Notes: generated by a model from the sequence alone, not told the origin. Positions 36,451 through 44,780 are shown, counted from the stretch's first letter. The stretch: DNA of 64,000 bases from Kitasatospora sp. GAS204B (GCF_029892155.1 NZ_JARZAG010000002.1:248001-312000), one strand, 5' to 3'. Translations and numbers: made by a program.

Positions 36451-36601
36451 GGCACACGACGTTACCCGCTGGCACTGACAGAAGTCCGCTGCCCCGGCCG
36501 AATTGTTTTCAACAACGGTCGGGTGTGGACGGCGGCTGGTCGACGCCGGGCTGACGAGAAGGATGAACGTCTTGAACACTCATCAGTTGTTCTCCACTGC
36601 C

Positions 36602-36610
36602 TGTGGATAA
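36602..36610. promoter_or_regulatory. DnaA box (TGTGGATAA; TTATCCACA on the other strand)
   Basis: A perfect match to the E. coli strong DnaA box, in the 250-bp divergent gap before the E1-like gene. The gap holds no other feature I can support. Confidence 0.5.
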
Positions 36611-36700
36611 CCGGCTTGGCGAATTCCCGCAGCTGGGGCAGGCTTTGATCACCTGAAGCGACCGAGTGGTTTCGCTCGGACACCGGGAGAGGAGGTCGCC

Positions 36701-37789
36701 ATGCGTCCGATGCTCAAGTCCGCGTTGTCCCGGACCTGGCGGGACAAGCAGACCCTGCAGTTCGGCACCGAGCCCGAGCGGGCCCACGTGGTGGACCAGG
36801 CCGATGAGCGGTTCTGCGCCTTTCTCGACCTGCTCGACGGCGAACGGGACGGCCCGGCCGTGGCGGCGGCGGCCGAGGGCCTGGGGCTGGCCCCCGGGTA
36901 CGTCACGCAGGCGCTGCGCTCGCTGACCGAGACGGGCCTGCTGGACGACGCGGCAGCGGTGGAGCAGGCGCTGGCCGAACTACCGCCCAGCCGCCGGGAG
37001 CTGCTCGGCCCCGATCTCGCCTCGCTCTCGTTGCTCCATCCCCGCCCCGGCGGCGGCGCCCAGGTGCTGGCCAGGCGGACCGGGCTGCGGGTGGAGGTGC
37101 GCGGTGCCGGGCGGGTCGGCACGGCCGTGGCGGCGGTGCTGGCGGCCGGCGGGGTGGGCGAGGTGCGGGTGGTGGACCAGGGACGGGTGCTGCCCGGGGA
37201 CTGCGCACCCGGCGGTATCCCGGCCCAGGAGGTCGGGCGGACCAGGGCGGCGGCGGCCCGCGAGGCGGTGCGGCGCGCGGGCGGCCTCCCCGGCCAGGCC
37301 ACGGCGGCGTCCCGGTCCGCGCGGACCGAGCCCGCCGGCCGCCCGCCCGATCTGGTGGTGCTCGCCCCACGGGACGGCAGCGGCGCCTACGCGGGAGATG
37401 CCGTCGAGGCACACACCCTGATGCAGGCGGGCACCCCGCACCTCTATCTCGGGGTGATCGAGCACCTGGGTGTAGTCGGGCCGCTGGTGCTGCCCGGTGC
37501 CTCGGCCTGCGGTCGCTGCCTCGGGCTGGCCCGCACCGACCGGGACGCGGCCTGGCCCCGGGTGCTCGCCCAACTCTCCGCCACGGGTCCGGCCCAGCCA
37601 CGCGAGGTGGCTTGCGACGGCGCGGTGGCCGCGGCGGTGGCGGGTCTGGCCGGCCTGCACGCGCTGCTGCTGCTCGACGGGGTGCGGCCGCCGAGCGTGG
37701 ACGGCTGGTGCGAGGTCTCCGCCCTGGACGGCATGGTGCGCCGGCTCCGGCTGCCGCCGCACACCGAGTGCGGCTGTTTCTGGCGCTGA
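36701..37789 (+). CDS. ThiF/E1-like protein, probably adenylation-deficient
   Basis: A 362-residue protein. A helix-turn-helix-like N-terminus (about 30-85) leads to a Rossmann segment (GAGRVGTAVAAVLAAGG) of the ThiF/MoeB type, and Cys pairs CGRC and CGC near the end. The Asn-Leu-x-Arg-Gln motif that follows the Asp in active E1 enzymes is replaced by QGRVLPGDCAPGG, so ATP activation is unlikely. In this it resembles the leader-peptide-binding scaffold proteins of TOMM/YcaO pathways, but no YcaO or precursor gene lies near. The start follows GGAGAGGAGGTCGCC. Confidence 0.78.
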   Translation: MRPMLKSALSRTWRDKQTLQFGTEPERAHVVDQADERFCAFLDLLDGERDGPAVAAAAEGLGLAPGYVTQALRSLTETGLLDDAAAVEQALAELPPSRRELLGPDLASLSLLHPRPGGGAQVLARRTGLRVEVRGAGRVGTAVAAVLAAGGVGEVRVVDQGRVLPGDCAPGGIPAQEVGRTRAAAAREAVRRAGGLPGQATAASRSARTEPAGRPPDLVVLAPRDGSGAYAGDAVEAHTLMQAGTPHLYLGVIEHLGVVGPLVLPGASACGRCLGLARTDRDAAWPRVLAQLSATGPAQPREVACDGAVAAAVAGLAGLHALLLLDGVRPPSVDGWCEVSALDGMVRRLRLPPHTECGCFWR

Positions 37790-37961
37790 CCGGCCGGCGC
37801 CCACCGGCAGCCGTCGACGCCCGTCCCCGGGACGCCGAAGACCCACGGCACGGGCCCCGGCCGGGTCTTGGGGAGGAACGGGCACAATGGCACCGTGACC
37901 ACCGTCCCTCAGCCGCCGCAGCCGCGGCAGCTGTCGGCGCACGTTCGATTGGGAGGCCCCG

Positions 37962-39293
37962 GTGAGCGATCTTCCGCGCAAGGCTGTGACCCGCACGGCA
38001 AGGCTCGCCGCCCTGCCGTTGGGGATAGCGGGCCGGGCCACCCTGGGGCTGGGCAAGCGGATCGGCGGCCGGTCGGCCGAGGTCGTCACCGCCGAGCTCC
38101 AGCAGGCCACCGCCGACCAGCTCTTCAAGGTCCTCGGTGAGCTGAAGGGCGGCGCGATGAAGTTCGGGCAGGTCCTCTCGGTCTTCGAGGCGGCCCTGCC
38201 GGAGGAGGTGGCCGGGCCCTACCGGGCCGCCCTGACCAAGCTTCAGGACGCGGCTCCGCCGATGCCGGCCGCCAGCGTGCACACCGCGCTGGCCGAGCGG
38301 CTCGGGCGGGACTGGCGGGCCAACTTCCGTACTTTCGACGACCGTCCGGCCGCCGCGGCCTCGATCGGCCAGGTGCACCGGGCCGTCTGGCAGGACGGGC
38401 GGCGGGTCGCGGTCAAGGTCCAGTACCCCGGCGCCGGCGACGCCCTGCTCTCCGACCTCGCCCAACTCAGCAGGGTGGCCTGGCTGCTCGGGCCGCTGAT
38501 CCCCGGTCTGGACATCAAGCCGCTGATCACCGAGCTGCGCAGCCGGGTCGCCGAGGAGCTCGACTACGCGCTGGAGGCCGAGGCCCAGCAGGTGCACGCC
38601 GAGGAGTTCGCCGAGGATCCGGACATCACGGTGCCGGCCGTGGTCGCCCAGGCCGACCAGGTGCTGGTGACCGAGTGGCTGGACGGCACCCCGCTGGCCG
38701 AGGTGATCACCGGCGGTACCAAGGCCGAGCGCGACCGGGCCGGGCACCTGCTGGCCCGGTTCCTGTTCGCCGGCCCGGCCCGGACCGGGCTGCTGCACGC
38801 CGACCCGCACCCGGGCAACTTCCGCCTGCTGAAGGACGACGGCCCGGCGAGCGGCTGGCGGCTCGGGGTGATGGACTTCGGCACCGTCGACCGGCTGCCC
38901 GGCGGGCTGCCCGCGCCGATCGGCGACTCGTTGCGGATGGCGCTGGCCGGGGACGCGGTCGGGGTGCTGGACATGCTGCGGGCCGAGGGCTTCGTGAAGC
39001 CGAACATCGAGCTCGACCCGGACGCCGTGCTGGACTACCTGCGCCCGATCATCGAGCCGGCCGCGGTGGACGACTTCCACTTCACCCGGGCCTGGATGCG
39101 CTCCCAGGCGGCCCGGATCGCCGATCCCCGCTCCCCCGCGTACAACCTGGGCAAGCAGCTCAACCTGCCGCCGGACTACCTGCTGATCCACCGGGTCACC
39201 CTGAGCACCATCGGCGTGCTCTGCCAGTTGGGCGCCCAGGCCCCGTTCCGCAACGAGATGCTCGCCTGGCTCCCCGGCTTCGCCGAGATTTGA
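37962..39293 (+). CDS. ABC1/AarF/UbiB-family atypical kinase
   Basis: A 443-residue protein of the UbiB-like family, tied to isoprenoid quinone or lipid homeostasis in bacteria. KxGQ motif MKFGQ (66-70), Ala-rich loop [10 protein letters not shown] (about 130-139), lysine VAVKVQYPG (Lys152), catalytic [10 protein letters not shown] and metal-binding MDFGT are all present and ordered. The GTG at 37962 follows GGGAGG. It ends at a strong bidirectional terminator facing the small basic-protein gene. No membrane anchor is seen at the C-terminus. Confidence 0.93.
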   Translation: MSDLPRKAVTRTARLAALPLGIAGRATLGLGKRIGGRSAEVVTAELQQATADQLFKVLGELKGGAMKFGQVLSVFEAALPEEVAGPYRAALTKLQDAAPPMPAASVHTALAERLGRDWRANFRTFDDRPAAAASIGQVHRAVWQDGRRVAVKVQYPGAGDALLSDLAQLSRVAWLLGPLIPGLDIKPLITELRSRVAEELDYALEAEAQQVHAEEFAEDPDITVPAVVAQADQVLVTEWLDGTPLAEVITGGTKAERDRAGHLLARFLFAGPARTGLLHADPHPGNFRLLKDDGPASGWRLGVMDFGTVDRLPGGLPAPIGDSLRMALAGDAVGVLDMLRAEGFVKPNIELDPDAVLDYLRPIIEPAAVDDFHFTRAWMRSQAARIADPRSPAYNLGKQLNLPPDYLLIHRVTLSTIGVLCQLGAQAPFRNEMLAWLPGFAEI

Positions 39294-39315
39294 GCCGCCG
39301 GCCGAACCGCGCACG

Positions 39316-39354
39316 ACCGTGCCCGGCCCCCGCTGTGCGGGGGCCGGGCACGGT
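39316..39354. terminator. Bidirectional terminator after the ABC1 kinase gene
   Basis: Two perfect 18-base arms around a TGT loop, between the convergent stops at 39293 and 39393. Confidence 0.85.
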
Positions 39355-39392
39355 TGTGTCAAGGAGCCGTCGGTACCGGTGCTGACCGCAGG

Positions 39393-39623
39393 TCAGAGCA
39401 CCGCCGCGGCCAGGGCCTTGCGGGCCCGCAGCGAGGCGCGCTCGGCCTTGCGCCGCAGCCGGAAGGCGCGGACCAAGCGTTGGTCCTCAGCCTCCTGGAG
39501 GCGTTCTTGCATATGGGCACGGGCCAGGTTTTCGTGCATGAGATGCATCTCAAGGGTCCTGTTCTGGATGGAGAGTTCAGTGGTCTGGTCGGCGCGGGCG
39601 CTGGGCCCTGCGGTGATCGCCAT
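39393..39623 (-). CDS. Small basic alpha-helical protein downstream of wblC
   Basis: A 76-residue protein predicted to be one long helix rich in Arg, Glu and Leu (MHENLARAHMQERLQEAEDQ, then a basic end with RLRRKAERASLRARKALA). The ATG at 39623 has AGGA seven bases upstream; longer frames to 39866 are unlikely. It sits 146 bp downstream of wblC on the same strand, so it may respond to the same antibiotic signals. Function is unknown. Confidence 0.7.
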   Translation of the reverse strand: MAITAGPSARADQTTELSIQNRTLEMHLMHENLARAHMQERLQEAEDQRLVRAFRLRRKAERASLRARKALAAAVL

Positions 39624-39769
39624 GTCGTGGTCCTGCTCGTGGTGCGTGGTCGGGTAGGGGGTCTGTACCGCGGCATCAGCCTGGGCAAGGGCGATGCGGA
39701 CGGAGTGGCGCAGTGCGCCGTCCGCCGGGGGGCATTCCCGGTGGACTGTCGCTGCTCGGTGCGCCGGGT

Positions 39770-40141
39770 TCACGCCATGACCTCGGTCTTGCGCGGGCGG
39801 CCACGCGGCCGCTTGCGGGCCACCACGACACCCTGGACGAACAGCTCGCCACCCCAGACACCCCACGGCTCGCGGCGGTCGAGGGCGCCGGCCAGGCAGG
39901 CCTCCTTGACCGGGCAGGTGCCGCAGAGGGACTTCGCGTACTCGACGTCAGCGGGCGTCTCGGCGAAGAAGACCTCGGGGTCGAACGAACGGCAGGGGAT
40001 GGGAGCGCCGAGAGTCTCGGCGTCGTCGAGCGCGGTGATCTGCATGAGAGAGCCTTCCGGAGGAGGGAATGGAGCGGGCGCGGCCTGGGTCGGCGTTGTC
40101 AGCGGTACGGACGGGAGGGGCGGTGTGATGACCGTGGACAC
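39770..40141 (-). CDS. wblC: WhiB7-type transcription factor WblC
   Basis: An iron-sulfur transcription activator, 123 residues, that turns on intrinsic resistance to ribosome-targeting antibiotics. Cluster ligands are Cys50, Cys73, Cys76 and Cys82; the turn motif GVWGG is at 94-98 and the AT-hook RGRPRK at 113-118, the latter specific to WhiB7. I chose the GTG at 40141: the N-terminal Pro-rich extension matches the 122-residue S. coelicolor protein as I recall it. The ATG at 40045, with GGAAGG upstream, is a possible shorter start. The upstream leader with its terminator hairpin suggests translation-dependent attenuation. Confidence 0.94.
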   Translation of the reverse strand: MSTVITPPLPSVPLTTPTQAAPAPFPPPEGSLMQITALDDAETLGAPIPCRSFDPEVFFAETPADVEYAKSLCGTCPVKEACLAGALDRREPWGVWGGELFVQGVVVARKRPRGRPRKTEVMA

Positions 40142-40171
40142 TGTTTGCGTCTTCCTCGTCTTGGTTGTGGT

Positions 40172-40219
40172 TCCGGTCCAGCCGACTGGTCGGGCTGGAC
40201 CGGAGGCCCCGAGGGGCCT
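40172..40219 (-). promoter_or_regulatory. wblC leader, downstream stem-loops
   Basis: Arms at 40172-40183 and 40193-40204 pair perfectly over 12 bases around a 9-base loop; a second short stem pairs 40204-40210 with 40213-40219, sharing one base with the first. They lie between the terminator hairpin and the wblC start. Confidence 0.6.
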
Positions 40220-40247
40220 GGTGGTCTGTCGTACCGGAGAAAACAGA

Positions 40248-40284
40248 AGGGCCGCGGATCCCGGTATACGGGTTCCGCGGCCCT
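40248..40284 (-). terminator. Intrinsic terminator/attenuator upstream of wblC
   Basis: An 11-base perfect stem, one mismatched pair, then a 4-base inner stem and GTATA loop. On the minus strand it is followed by TCTGTTTTCTCC, an unusually T-rich tail for this genome. It lies 107 bp upstream of the wblC GTG and just past the stop of the upstream ORF, where an attenuator is expected. Confidence 0.8.
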
Positions 40285-40293
40285 GGAGTGCCG

Positions 40294-40312
40294 ACCTGAG
40301 GGTTCCTCAGGT
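40294..40312 (-). promoter_or_regulatory. Stem-loop containing the stop codon of the ORF upstream of wblC
   Basis: ACCTGAGG and CCTCAGGT pair over 8 bases with a 3-base loop. The stop codon of the 160-residue ORF (40309-40307) lies inside the stem, so a ribosome reaching the end of that ORF would melt it. It is immediately upstream of the terminator hairpin. Confidence 0.6.
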
Positions 40313-40789
40313 TCGCTCTCTCCAGGGTTCAGGCCCGCGGAAGGCCCGGATCCGGATGGCCTCGGCGCCGATAAAGGCGGCCTTGGCCTGGTTGATCAGC
40401 TGCTCGTCCTGCTTCTGGGCGGCTCCGGCACCGACGGCCAGCAGATAGGCGCCATGCTTGGCCGCCGCTTCCACTGCCTTCGGTGCCTCGGTCGGTCGCT
40501 CATCGCGCATCACAGGCGAAGAGTCGAAGGCGACCTGGGCCCAGCCGAGGGACAGACCGTTCTCGACAGCCGTCCCCGTGGTGCTACCGGAGAGCACACT
40601 GGTGCGCAGGGCACCGGTGGTACCGGTCGCGACGACACGGGTGGAGTCGAGACCCAGACCGCCGCGAACACCCGACAGCGAGACACCGTCGACGGGGGCA
40701 CCGGTGGTGCGGGCACCCGGGACGGAGAGACGCGAGCAAGCGGAAACAGCGGCCTGGCCAGTCAGTTCGGCGCTCATCTGGATCTTCAC
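40307..40789 (-). CDS. Hypothetical protein encoded upstream of wblC
   Basis: A 160-residue protein that I do not recognise. The GTG at 40789 is preceded by GGAGG eight bases upstream, and codon third positions are mostly G or C, so it looks translated. The first 100 residues are Ser/Thr/Gly-rich and the last 60 are helical (EAPKAVEAAAKHGAYLLAVG, EQLINQAKAAFIGAEAIRIR). The C-terminal half may be a small helical domain. Its stop lies in a hairpin directly before the terminator in the wblC leader, so its translation could feed into wblC control. A gene of similar size sits at this place in S. coelicolor as far as I recall. Confidence 0.65.
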   Translation of the reverse strand: MKIQMSAELTGQAAVSACSRLSVPGARTTGAPVDGVSLSGVRGGLGLDSTRVVATGTTGALRTSVLSGSTTGTAVENGLSLGWAQVAFDSSPVMRDERPTEAPKAVEAAAKHGAYLLAVGAGAAQKQDEQLINQAKAAFIGAEAIRIRAFRGPEPWRERT

Positions 40790-41024
40790 TGTCTTCGCCT
40801 CCTCTCGGCGTCTCGCGGTGCCCAGTCTCCCGGGCTCCGGTGTTCGGATATTCGGTCGGTCCTACTGTCCTGCGGCGAAGCTGCCCTGCCGCGAGGCAGG
40901 GGTGAAGCAGGTCATGCGGTGGTACGCAGGGGTAAGCCGGTCCAGGAGAGCTCCCGATCGGCTTCGCGGTCTCGTCCCCTTGACCGCTCCGGCAGGCTAT
41001 TGCGCTTCATGCACAGCGCGCAAA

Positions 41025-43367
41025 CTATTTTTCCGGCGAGTTTCGGGACTGCTCCCCGGGCCCTTCGGACGGCTCCCCCGGCGGCTCCTGCCGAGCCTGC
41101 TCCGCGTCATCCGCGGCGAGGTCGCCGACGGCTTCACCCGAGAGGTCGTCCGCCTCGGCGGCCTGCTCCTCATCGGGGTCTTCCCCCGCGCACAACGAGA
41201 GCACAGCGGCCCCGTACTTGTCCAGCTTCATGGCACCGACTCCGGAGATCAGGCTCAGCTCTCCGGTGCTGGTGGGGGCGTCCTCGGCGATCGCCATCAG
41301 GGTCGCGTCGGTGAAGACCACATAGGCCGGCACCGCTTGCTCCTTGGCCCGCTTGGAGCGCCACTCGCGCAGCCGCTCGTAGAGGCCCTCGTCCATCGTG
41401 GAGGGGCAGCCCTCGCAGCGGCGGAGCTTGCGCTCCACCGCCTCGGTCAGGGTGCGCCCGCAGACCCGGCACTTGACCGGCCCGCGCGGCGCTCGGCGCC
41501 CCGCCGAGCGCTCCGCCCCGCCCTCCACACCACCGCGACCGCCGGGTGAGCGCCCGGCGCCCGCGGCCGAGCCAGGGCGCAGTCCGTCCAGGAACCGGCT
41601 CGGTTTGCGGCTGGCCCGGCCGCCGGGCGAACGCGACAGCGCCCAGGAGAGCGAGAGGTGCTCGCGCGCCCTGGTCACCCCGACGTACAGCAGCCGGCGT
41701 TCCTCCTCCAGTTGCTCGTCGGTCTTGGCGTAGATGATCGGCAGGGTGCCCTCGGTCAGGCCGACCAGGAAGACGGCGTCCCACTCCAGGCCCTTGGCGG
41801 CGTGCAGCGAGGCGAGGGTGACCCCCTCCACCGCGGGGGCGTGCTGGGCGGCGGCCCGGGCGTCCAGCTCGGCCACGTAGGCGGCCAGGTCGGCCGGCTC
41901 GCCGGCGGCCAGCCGGGCCGTCTCGAACTCCTCGGCGAGGCGGACCAGGGCGGCCAGCGACTCCCACCGCTCGCGCACCGCGCCGGAGCCTGCCGGAGCG
42001 GTGGCGGTGAAGCCGCGGGTGGCCAGCACGGCGCGGACCTGGGCGGCGAGGTCGGGCGCGTCGGCGGTCAGCGGATCGTTGCCGGCCCGGGCCGCGCCGC
42101 GCAGCAGCAGCCCCGCCTCGCGCACCTCGGGCCGCTCGAAGAACCGCTCGGCACCCTTGAGCTGGTAGGACAGGCCGAGGTCGGCCAGTGCCTGCTCGTA
42201 GACCTCGGACTGGCCGTTGGTCCGGAACAGCACCGCGATCTCGCTGGCCCGCACCCCCTGGGCGAGCAGCTCCTTGATCCGGTGCGCGGTGCTCTCCGCC
42301 TCGGTGGGCTCGTCCGCGTACTCGGTGTAGACCGGCTCGGGCCCGGCCGGGCGCTGCGAGACGAGCTCCAGGCGGTGCCGGGCGGCCGCGCCACGGGCCT
42401 GCGCGAGCAGCCCGTTGGCCAGGTGCACCACCTGCGGGGTGGAGCGGTAGTCGCGGACCAGCTTCACCATGGTGGCGTCGGGGTGCTTGACCCGGAAGTT
42501 CAGCAGGTAGTCGGGGGTGGCACCGGTGAAGGAGTAGATGGTCTGGCTGGCGTCGCCGACCACGCAGAGACTGGCGCCCGCACCGCCGCCGGTCCACTGG
42601 TCGAGCAGCCGCTGCTGGAGCGGCGAGACGTCCTGGTACTCGTCCACGGTGAAGTGCCGGTACTGGGCGCGAACCCGCTCGGCGATCTCCGGGCGGTCCT
42701 CCAGGATGGCGGCGGTCAGCAGCAGCACGTCCTCGAAGTCGATGACGTTGCGGTCGCGCTTGGCCTGCTCGTAGGTCGCGTAGACCCGGGCGATCTCGGC
42801 CGGGTCTCGGGGCGCGTCCCGGCCCGCCTTGACCACCGCGACCGGGTAGTCGTCCGGCACGATCTGGGTCACCTTGGCCCACTCGATCTCGCCGGTCAGG
42901 TCGCGCAGCTCGGTGCGCTGCACCCGCAGGCCGCTGCGCCCGGCGGCCTCGGCGACCAGCTGGACCTTGCGCTCCAGCAGCCGCGGCACCTCGCCTCCCA
43001 CGGCGCGGGGCCAGAAGTACTGCAGCTGGCGCAGCGCGGCGGAGTGGAAGGTGCGGGCCTGCACGCCGTCGGCACCGAGCTGGCGCAGCCGGCCGCGCAT
43101 CTCGCCGGCCGCCCGCGCGGTGAAGGTGACGGCCAGCACCTGCTGCGGCTGGAAGACGCCGCTGCGCACCCCGTAGGCGATCCGGTGGGTGATCGCCCTG
43201 GTCTTGCCGGTCCCGGCGCCCGCGAGCACGCAGACAGGTCCGTGCAGCGCGGTGGCGACGGCACGCTGCTCCGGGTCGAGCCCGGCCAGCACGGCGTCCG
43301 GGTCGGCCGGGCGGACGCCGTAGCCGCCGGGGCCGCCCTGGGAGTCGATCGACAGCTCTTCCTGCAT
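41025..43367 (-). CDS. uvrD2: UvrD2-type superfamily 1A DNA helicase with zinc motif and HRDC domain
   Basis: A 780-residue 3'-5' helicase. Walker A is GAGTGKT (50-56) and motif II is FTVDEYQDVSPLQ. The C-terminal part has a four-Cys zinc motif (CRVCGRT...CEGC) and an HRDC domain (LREWRSKRAKEQAVPAYVVF), the mycobacterial UvrD2 layout, in which the Cys motif is needed for unwinding. The ATG at 43367 has GGAG three bases upstream and GAGAGG nine bases upstream; ATG at 43376 is the alternative. It is divergent from mrx1. An Asp/Glu/Pro-rich tail follows HRDC. Confidence 0.93.
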   Translation of the reverse strand: MQEELSIDSQGGPGGYGVRPADPDAVLAGLDPEQRAVATALHGPVCVLAGAGTGKTRAITHRIAYGVRSGVFQPQQVLAVTFTARAAGEMRGRLRQLGADGVQARTFHSAALRQLQYFWPRAVGGEVPRLLERKVQLVAEAAGRSGLRVQRTELRDLTGEIEWAKVTQIVPDDYPVAVVKAGRDAPRDPAEIARVYATYEQAKRDRNVIDFEDVLLLTAAILEDRPEIAERVRAQYRHFTVDEYQDVSPLQQRLLDQWTGGGAGASLCVVGDASQTIYSFTGATPDYLLNFRVKHPDATMVKLVRDYRSTPQVVHLANGLLAQARGAAARHRLELVSQRPAGPEPVYTEYADEPTEAESTAHRIKELLAQGVRASEIAVLFRTNGQSEVYEQALADLGLSYQLKGAERFFERPEVREAGLLLRGAARAGNDPLTADAPDLAAQVRAVLATRGFTATAPAGSGAVRERWESLAALVRLAEEFETARLAAGEPADLAAYVAELDARAAAQHAPAVEGVTLASLHAAKGLEWDAVFLVGLTEGTLPIIYAKTDEQLEEERRLLYVGVTRAREHLSLSWALSRSPGGRASRKPSRFLDGLRPGSAAGAGRSPGGRGGVEGGAERSAGRRAPRGPVKCRVCGRTLTEAVERKLRRCEGCPSTMDEGLYERLREWRSKRAKEQAVPAYVVFTDATLMAIAEDAPTSTGELSLISGVGAMKLDKYGAAVLSLCAGEDPDEEQAAEADDLSGEAVGDLAADDAEQARQEPPGEPSEGPGEQSRNSPEK

Positions 43368-43421
43368 GGGCTCCATCCTCTCAGCCCGGCGGGCCGACCG
43401 GCCCGGTCCGGACATCCTGAC

Positions 43422-43450
43422 AGGAATCGCCGACAACCCGCCCCGAGTTG
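43422..43450 (+). promoter_or_regulatory. Sigma-R-type promoter of mycoredoxin
   Basis: AGGAAT (43422-43427) and GTTG (43447-43450) with 19 bases between match the sigma-R consensus except for the first base of the -35 element. Mycoredoxin is a plausible member of the sigma-R regulon, so function and sequence agree. The -10 element overlaps a DnaA-box sequence at 43448-43456. Confidence 0.75.
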
Positions 43451-43456
43451 TCCACA
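43448..43456. promoter_or_regulatory. DnaA-box sequence overlapping the mrx1 promoter
   Basis: TTGTCCACA, identical to the two boxes upstream of aroA. The first bases are the sigma-R -10 element, so DnaA binding here could block the promoter. Confidence 0.45.
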
Positions 43457-43587
43457 GGCCCGGTACGACGATCGGCCCGCGCTTGCGGCGGAGCCCGCAC
43501 ACCCGCCGGAATGGACCCGGCCTCGCGTACGTTGTGCAGCGCGAGACCCACCCTTGGCGAACCACCCGCGACGAAGGAGCCCTTTCG

Positions 43588-43842
43588 ATGTCCGGCAGCG
43601 TGACGATGTACAGCACGACCTGGTGCGGATACTGCCAGCGGCTGAAGAGCCAGCTCACCCGTGAGGGCATCGGCTACGACGAGATCAACATCGAGCAGGA
43701 CCCGCAGTCCGCGCAGTTCGTCGAGTCGGTCAACGACGGCAACCAGACCGTCCCGACCGTCCTGGTCGTCTCCGCCAGCGGCGAGCGCACGGTGATGACC
43801 AACCCGAGCCTGCGTCAGGTTCAGGCCGCGCTGGCCGTCTGA
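43588..43842 (+). CDS. mrx1: Mycoredoxin (glutaredoxin-like, mycothiol-dependent)
   Basis: An 84-residue thioredoxin-fold protein that reduces mycothiol-protein mixed disulfides. The active site is CGYC (13-16), with the cis-Pro segment TVPTVLV. CGYC, rather than the CPYC of typical glutaredoxins, is common in actinobacterial mycoredoxins. GAAGGAG lies eight bases before the ATG. It has a sigma-R-type promoter and converges on the GntR gene with a terminator between. Confidence 0.94.
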   Translation: MSGSVTMYSTTWCGYCQRLKSQLTREGIGYDEINIEQDPQSAQFVESVNDGNQTVPTVLVVSASGERTVMTNPSLRQVQAALAV

Positions 43843-43857
43843 CCCGCGTTCGGTCCA

Positions 43858-43894
43858 GGCGGGTCCGGTGGCGGTCAGCCGCACCGGGCCCGCC
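43858..43894. terminator. Bidirectional terminator after mrx1
   Basis: Thirteen-base arms with one G-U pair at 43858-43870 and 43882-43894, an 11-base loop, between the convergent genes mrx1 and the GntR regulator. Confidence 0.75.
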
Positions 43895-43949
43895 GCTTCT
43901 CCACCGTGCGATGCGTCAAGATCATGACGCGGGCGTCATACCTGCCGGA

Positions 43950-44780
43950 TCAGGGACGCTGACGTGCCGTCAGCTCGCCGAGCCCGTAGACCAGCCGGCA
44001 GCGGTCGGCCGAGTACCGGGTCTCGATCACCCGCACCGGGCCGCGCCGGTCGTAGGTGACCCGGGTCTGCACCAGCAGCGGGATGCCGGGGCCGCCCTGG
44101 AACCACTGCGCCTCCTCTGGGCCCGGCATCCGGGCGACCACCTGGTCCACCGCGCCGATCTCGAGGCGCCCGAGCGCCGCCAGCACCGCCTCGTCCCCGC
44201 CCGGGACCGGATCGGGCTCCATCAGTGCGGTACCGGCCGCGACCCCGGCCCGGTAGTGGCTCTCCTCGATCGAGTAGGGCTCGCGGTCCATCAGCCGCAG
44301 CTGCCGGCGGACCACCACCGCCTCCCCGGGCCGCAGGCCGAGCCGCTCGGCCACGTCCACCCGCGCCCGCACGATCAGCATCTCGAACTCGGCCGTCAGC
44401 GCCCGACCCGCCGCGTCGGCCTCGGCGTTGTAGACCTCGCTGGGCGCGGCCAGACCGTCCCGCTGGGCGGGCAGCACCGGTTCACCGGCCGCGGCGCCGG
44501 TGCACCGGGCCAACGGCGGGCCGAAGGCGCGGTGGTCCAGCACCGGGTGCTCGCGCAGGAAGGTGCCCTTGCCCTGGAGGCGCACCAGCCGCCCCTCGTT
44601 GACCAGCACGTCGACCGCCAGCCGGACGGTGTTGCGGGCCACGCCGTACTGCTGCTCCAGTTCGGACTCCACGGGCAGGGCGGTGTCGCCGGGCCACTCT
44701 CCGGCGGCGATCCGGCGGCGCAGGTCGGCGGCCAGTCGTTGGTACTTGGGGGACGGAACGCTTCCACTGGAGATGGTCAC
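43950..44780 (-). CDS. GntR/HutC-family transcriptional regulator
   Basis: A 276-residue regulator. The N-terminal winged helix (about 10-75; SELEQQYGVARNTVRLAVDVL, GRLVRLQGKGTFL) is followed by a UTRA ligand-binding domain (about 95-270). The GTG at 44780 has no clear ribosome-binding site, and a TACATT -10-like hexamer lies just upstream, so the mRNA may be leaderless. It is in the same superfamily as DasR, but the sequence differs from DasR as I recall it. Ligand and targets are unknown; the effector is likely a small sugar phosphate or amine, by family. Confidence 0.88.
   Translation of the reverse strand: MTISSGSVPSPKYQRLAADLRRRIAAGEWPGDTALPVESELEQQYGVARNTVRLAVDVLVNEGRLVRLQGKGTFLREHPVLDHRAFGPPLARCTGAAAGEPVLPAQRDGLAAPSEVYNAEADAAGRALTAEFEMLIVRARVDVAERLGLRPGEAVVVRRQLRLMDREPYSIEESHYRAGVAAGTALMEPDPVPGGDEAVLAALGRLEIGAVDQVVARMPGPEEAQWFQGGPGIPLLVQTRVTYDRRGPVRVIETRYSADRCRLVYGLGELTARQRP

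Noticed and set aside
36451..36579. N-terminal extension of the DUF45 peptidase
   Set aside because: Residues before the Met at 36450 are encoded by promoter-like, lower-GC DNA and do not resemble the family.
43950..44780. GntR regulator as DasR, given the DasR-like sites in the window
   Set aside because: Its sequence differs from DasR as I recall it throughout the winged helix and UTRA parts, and it is far from the sites; DasR is probably encoded elsewhere.
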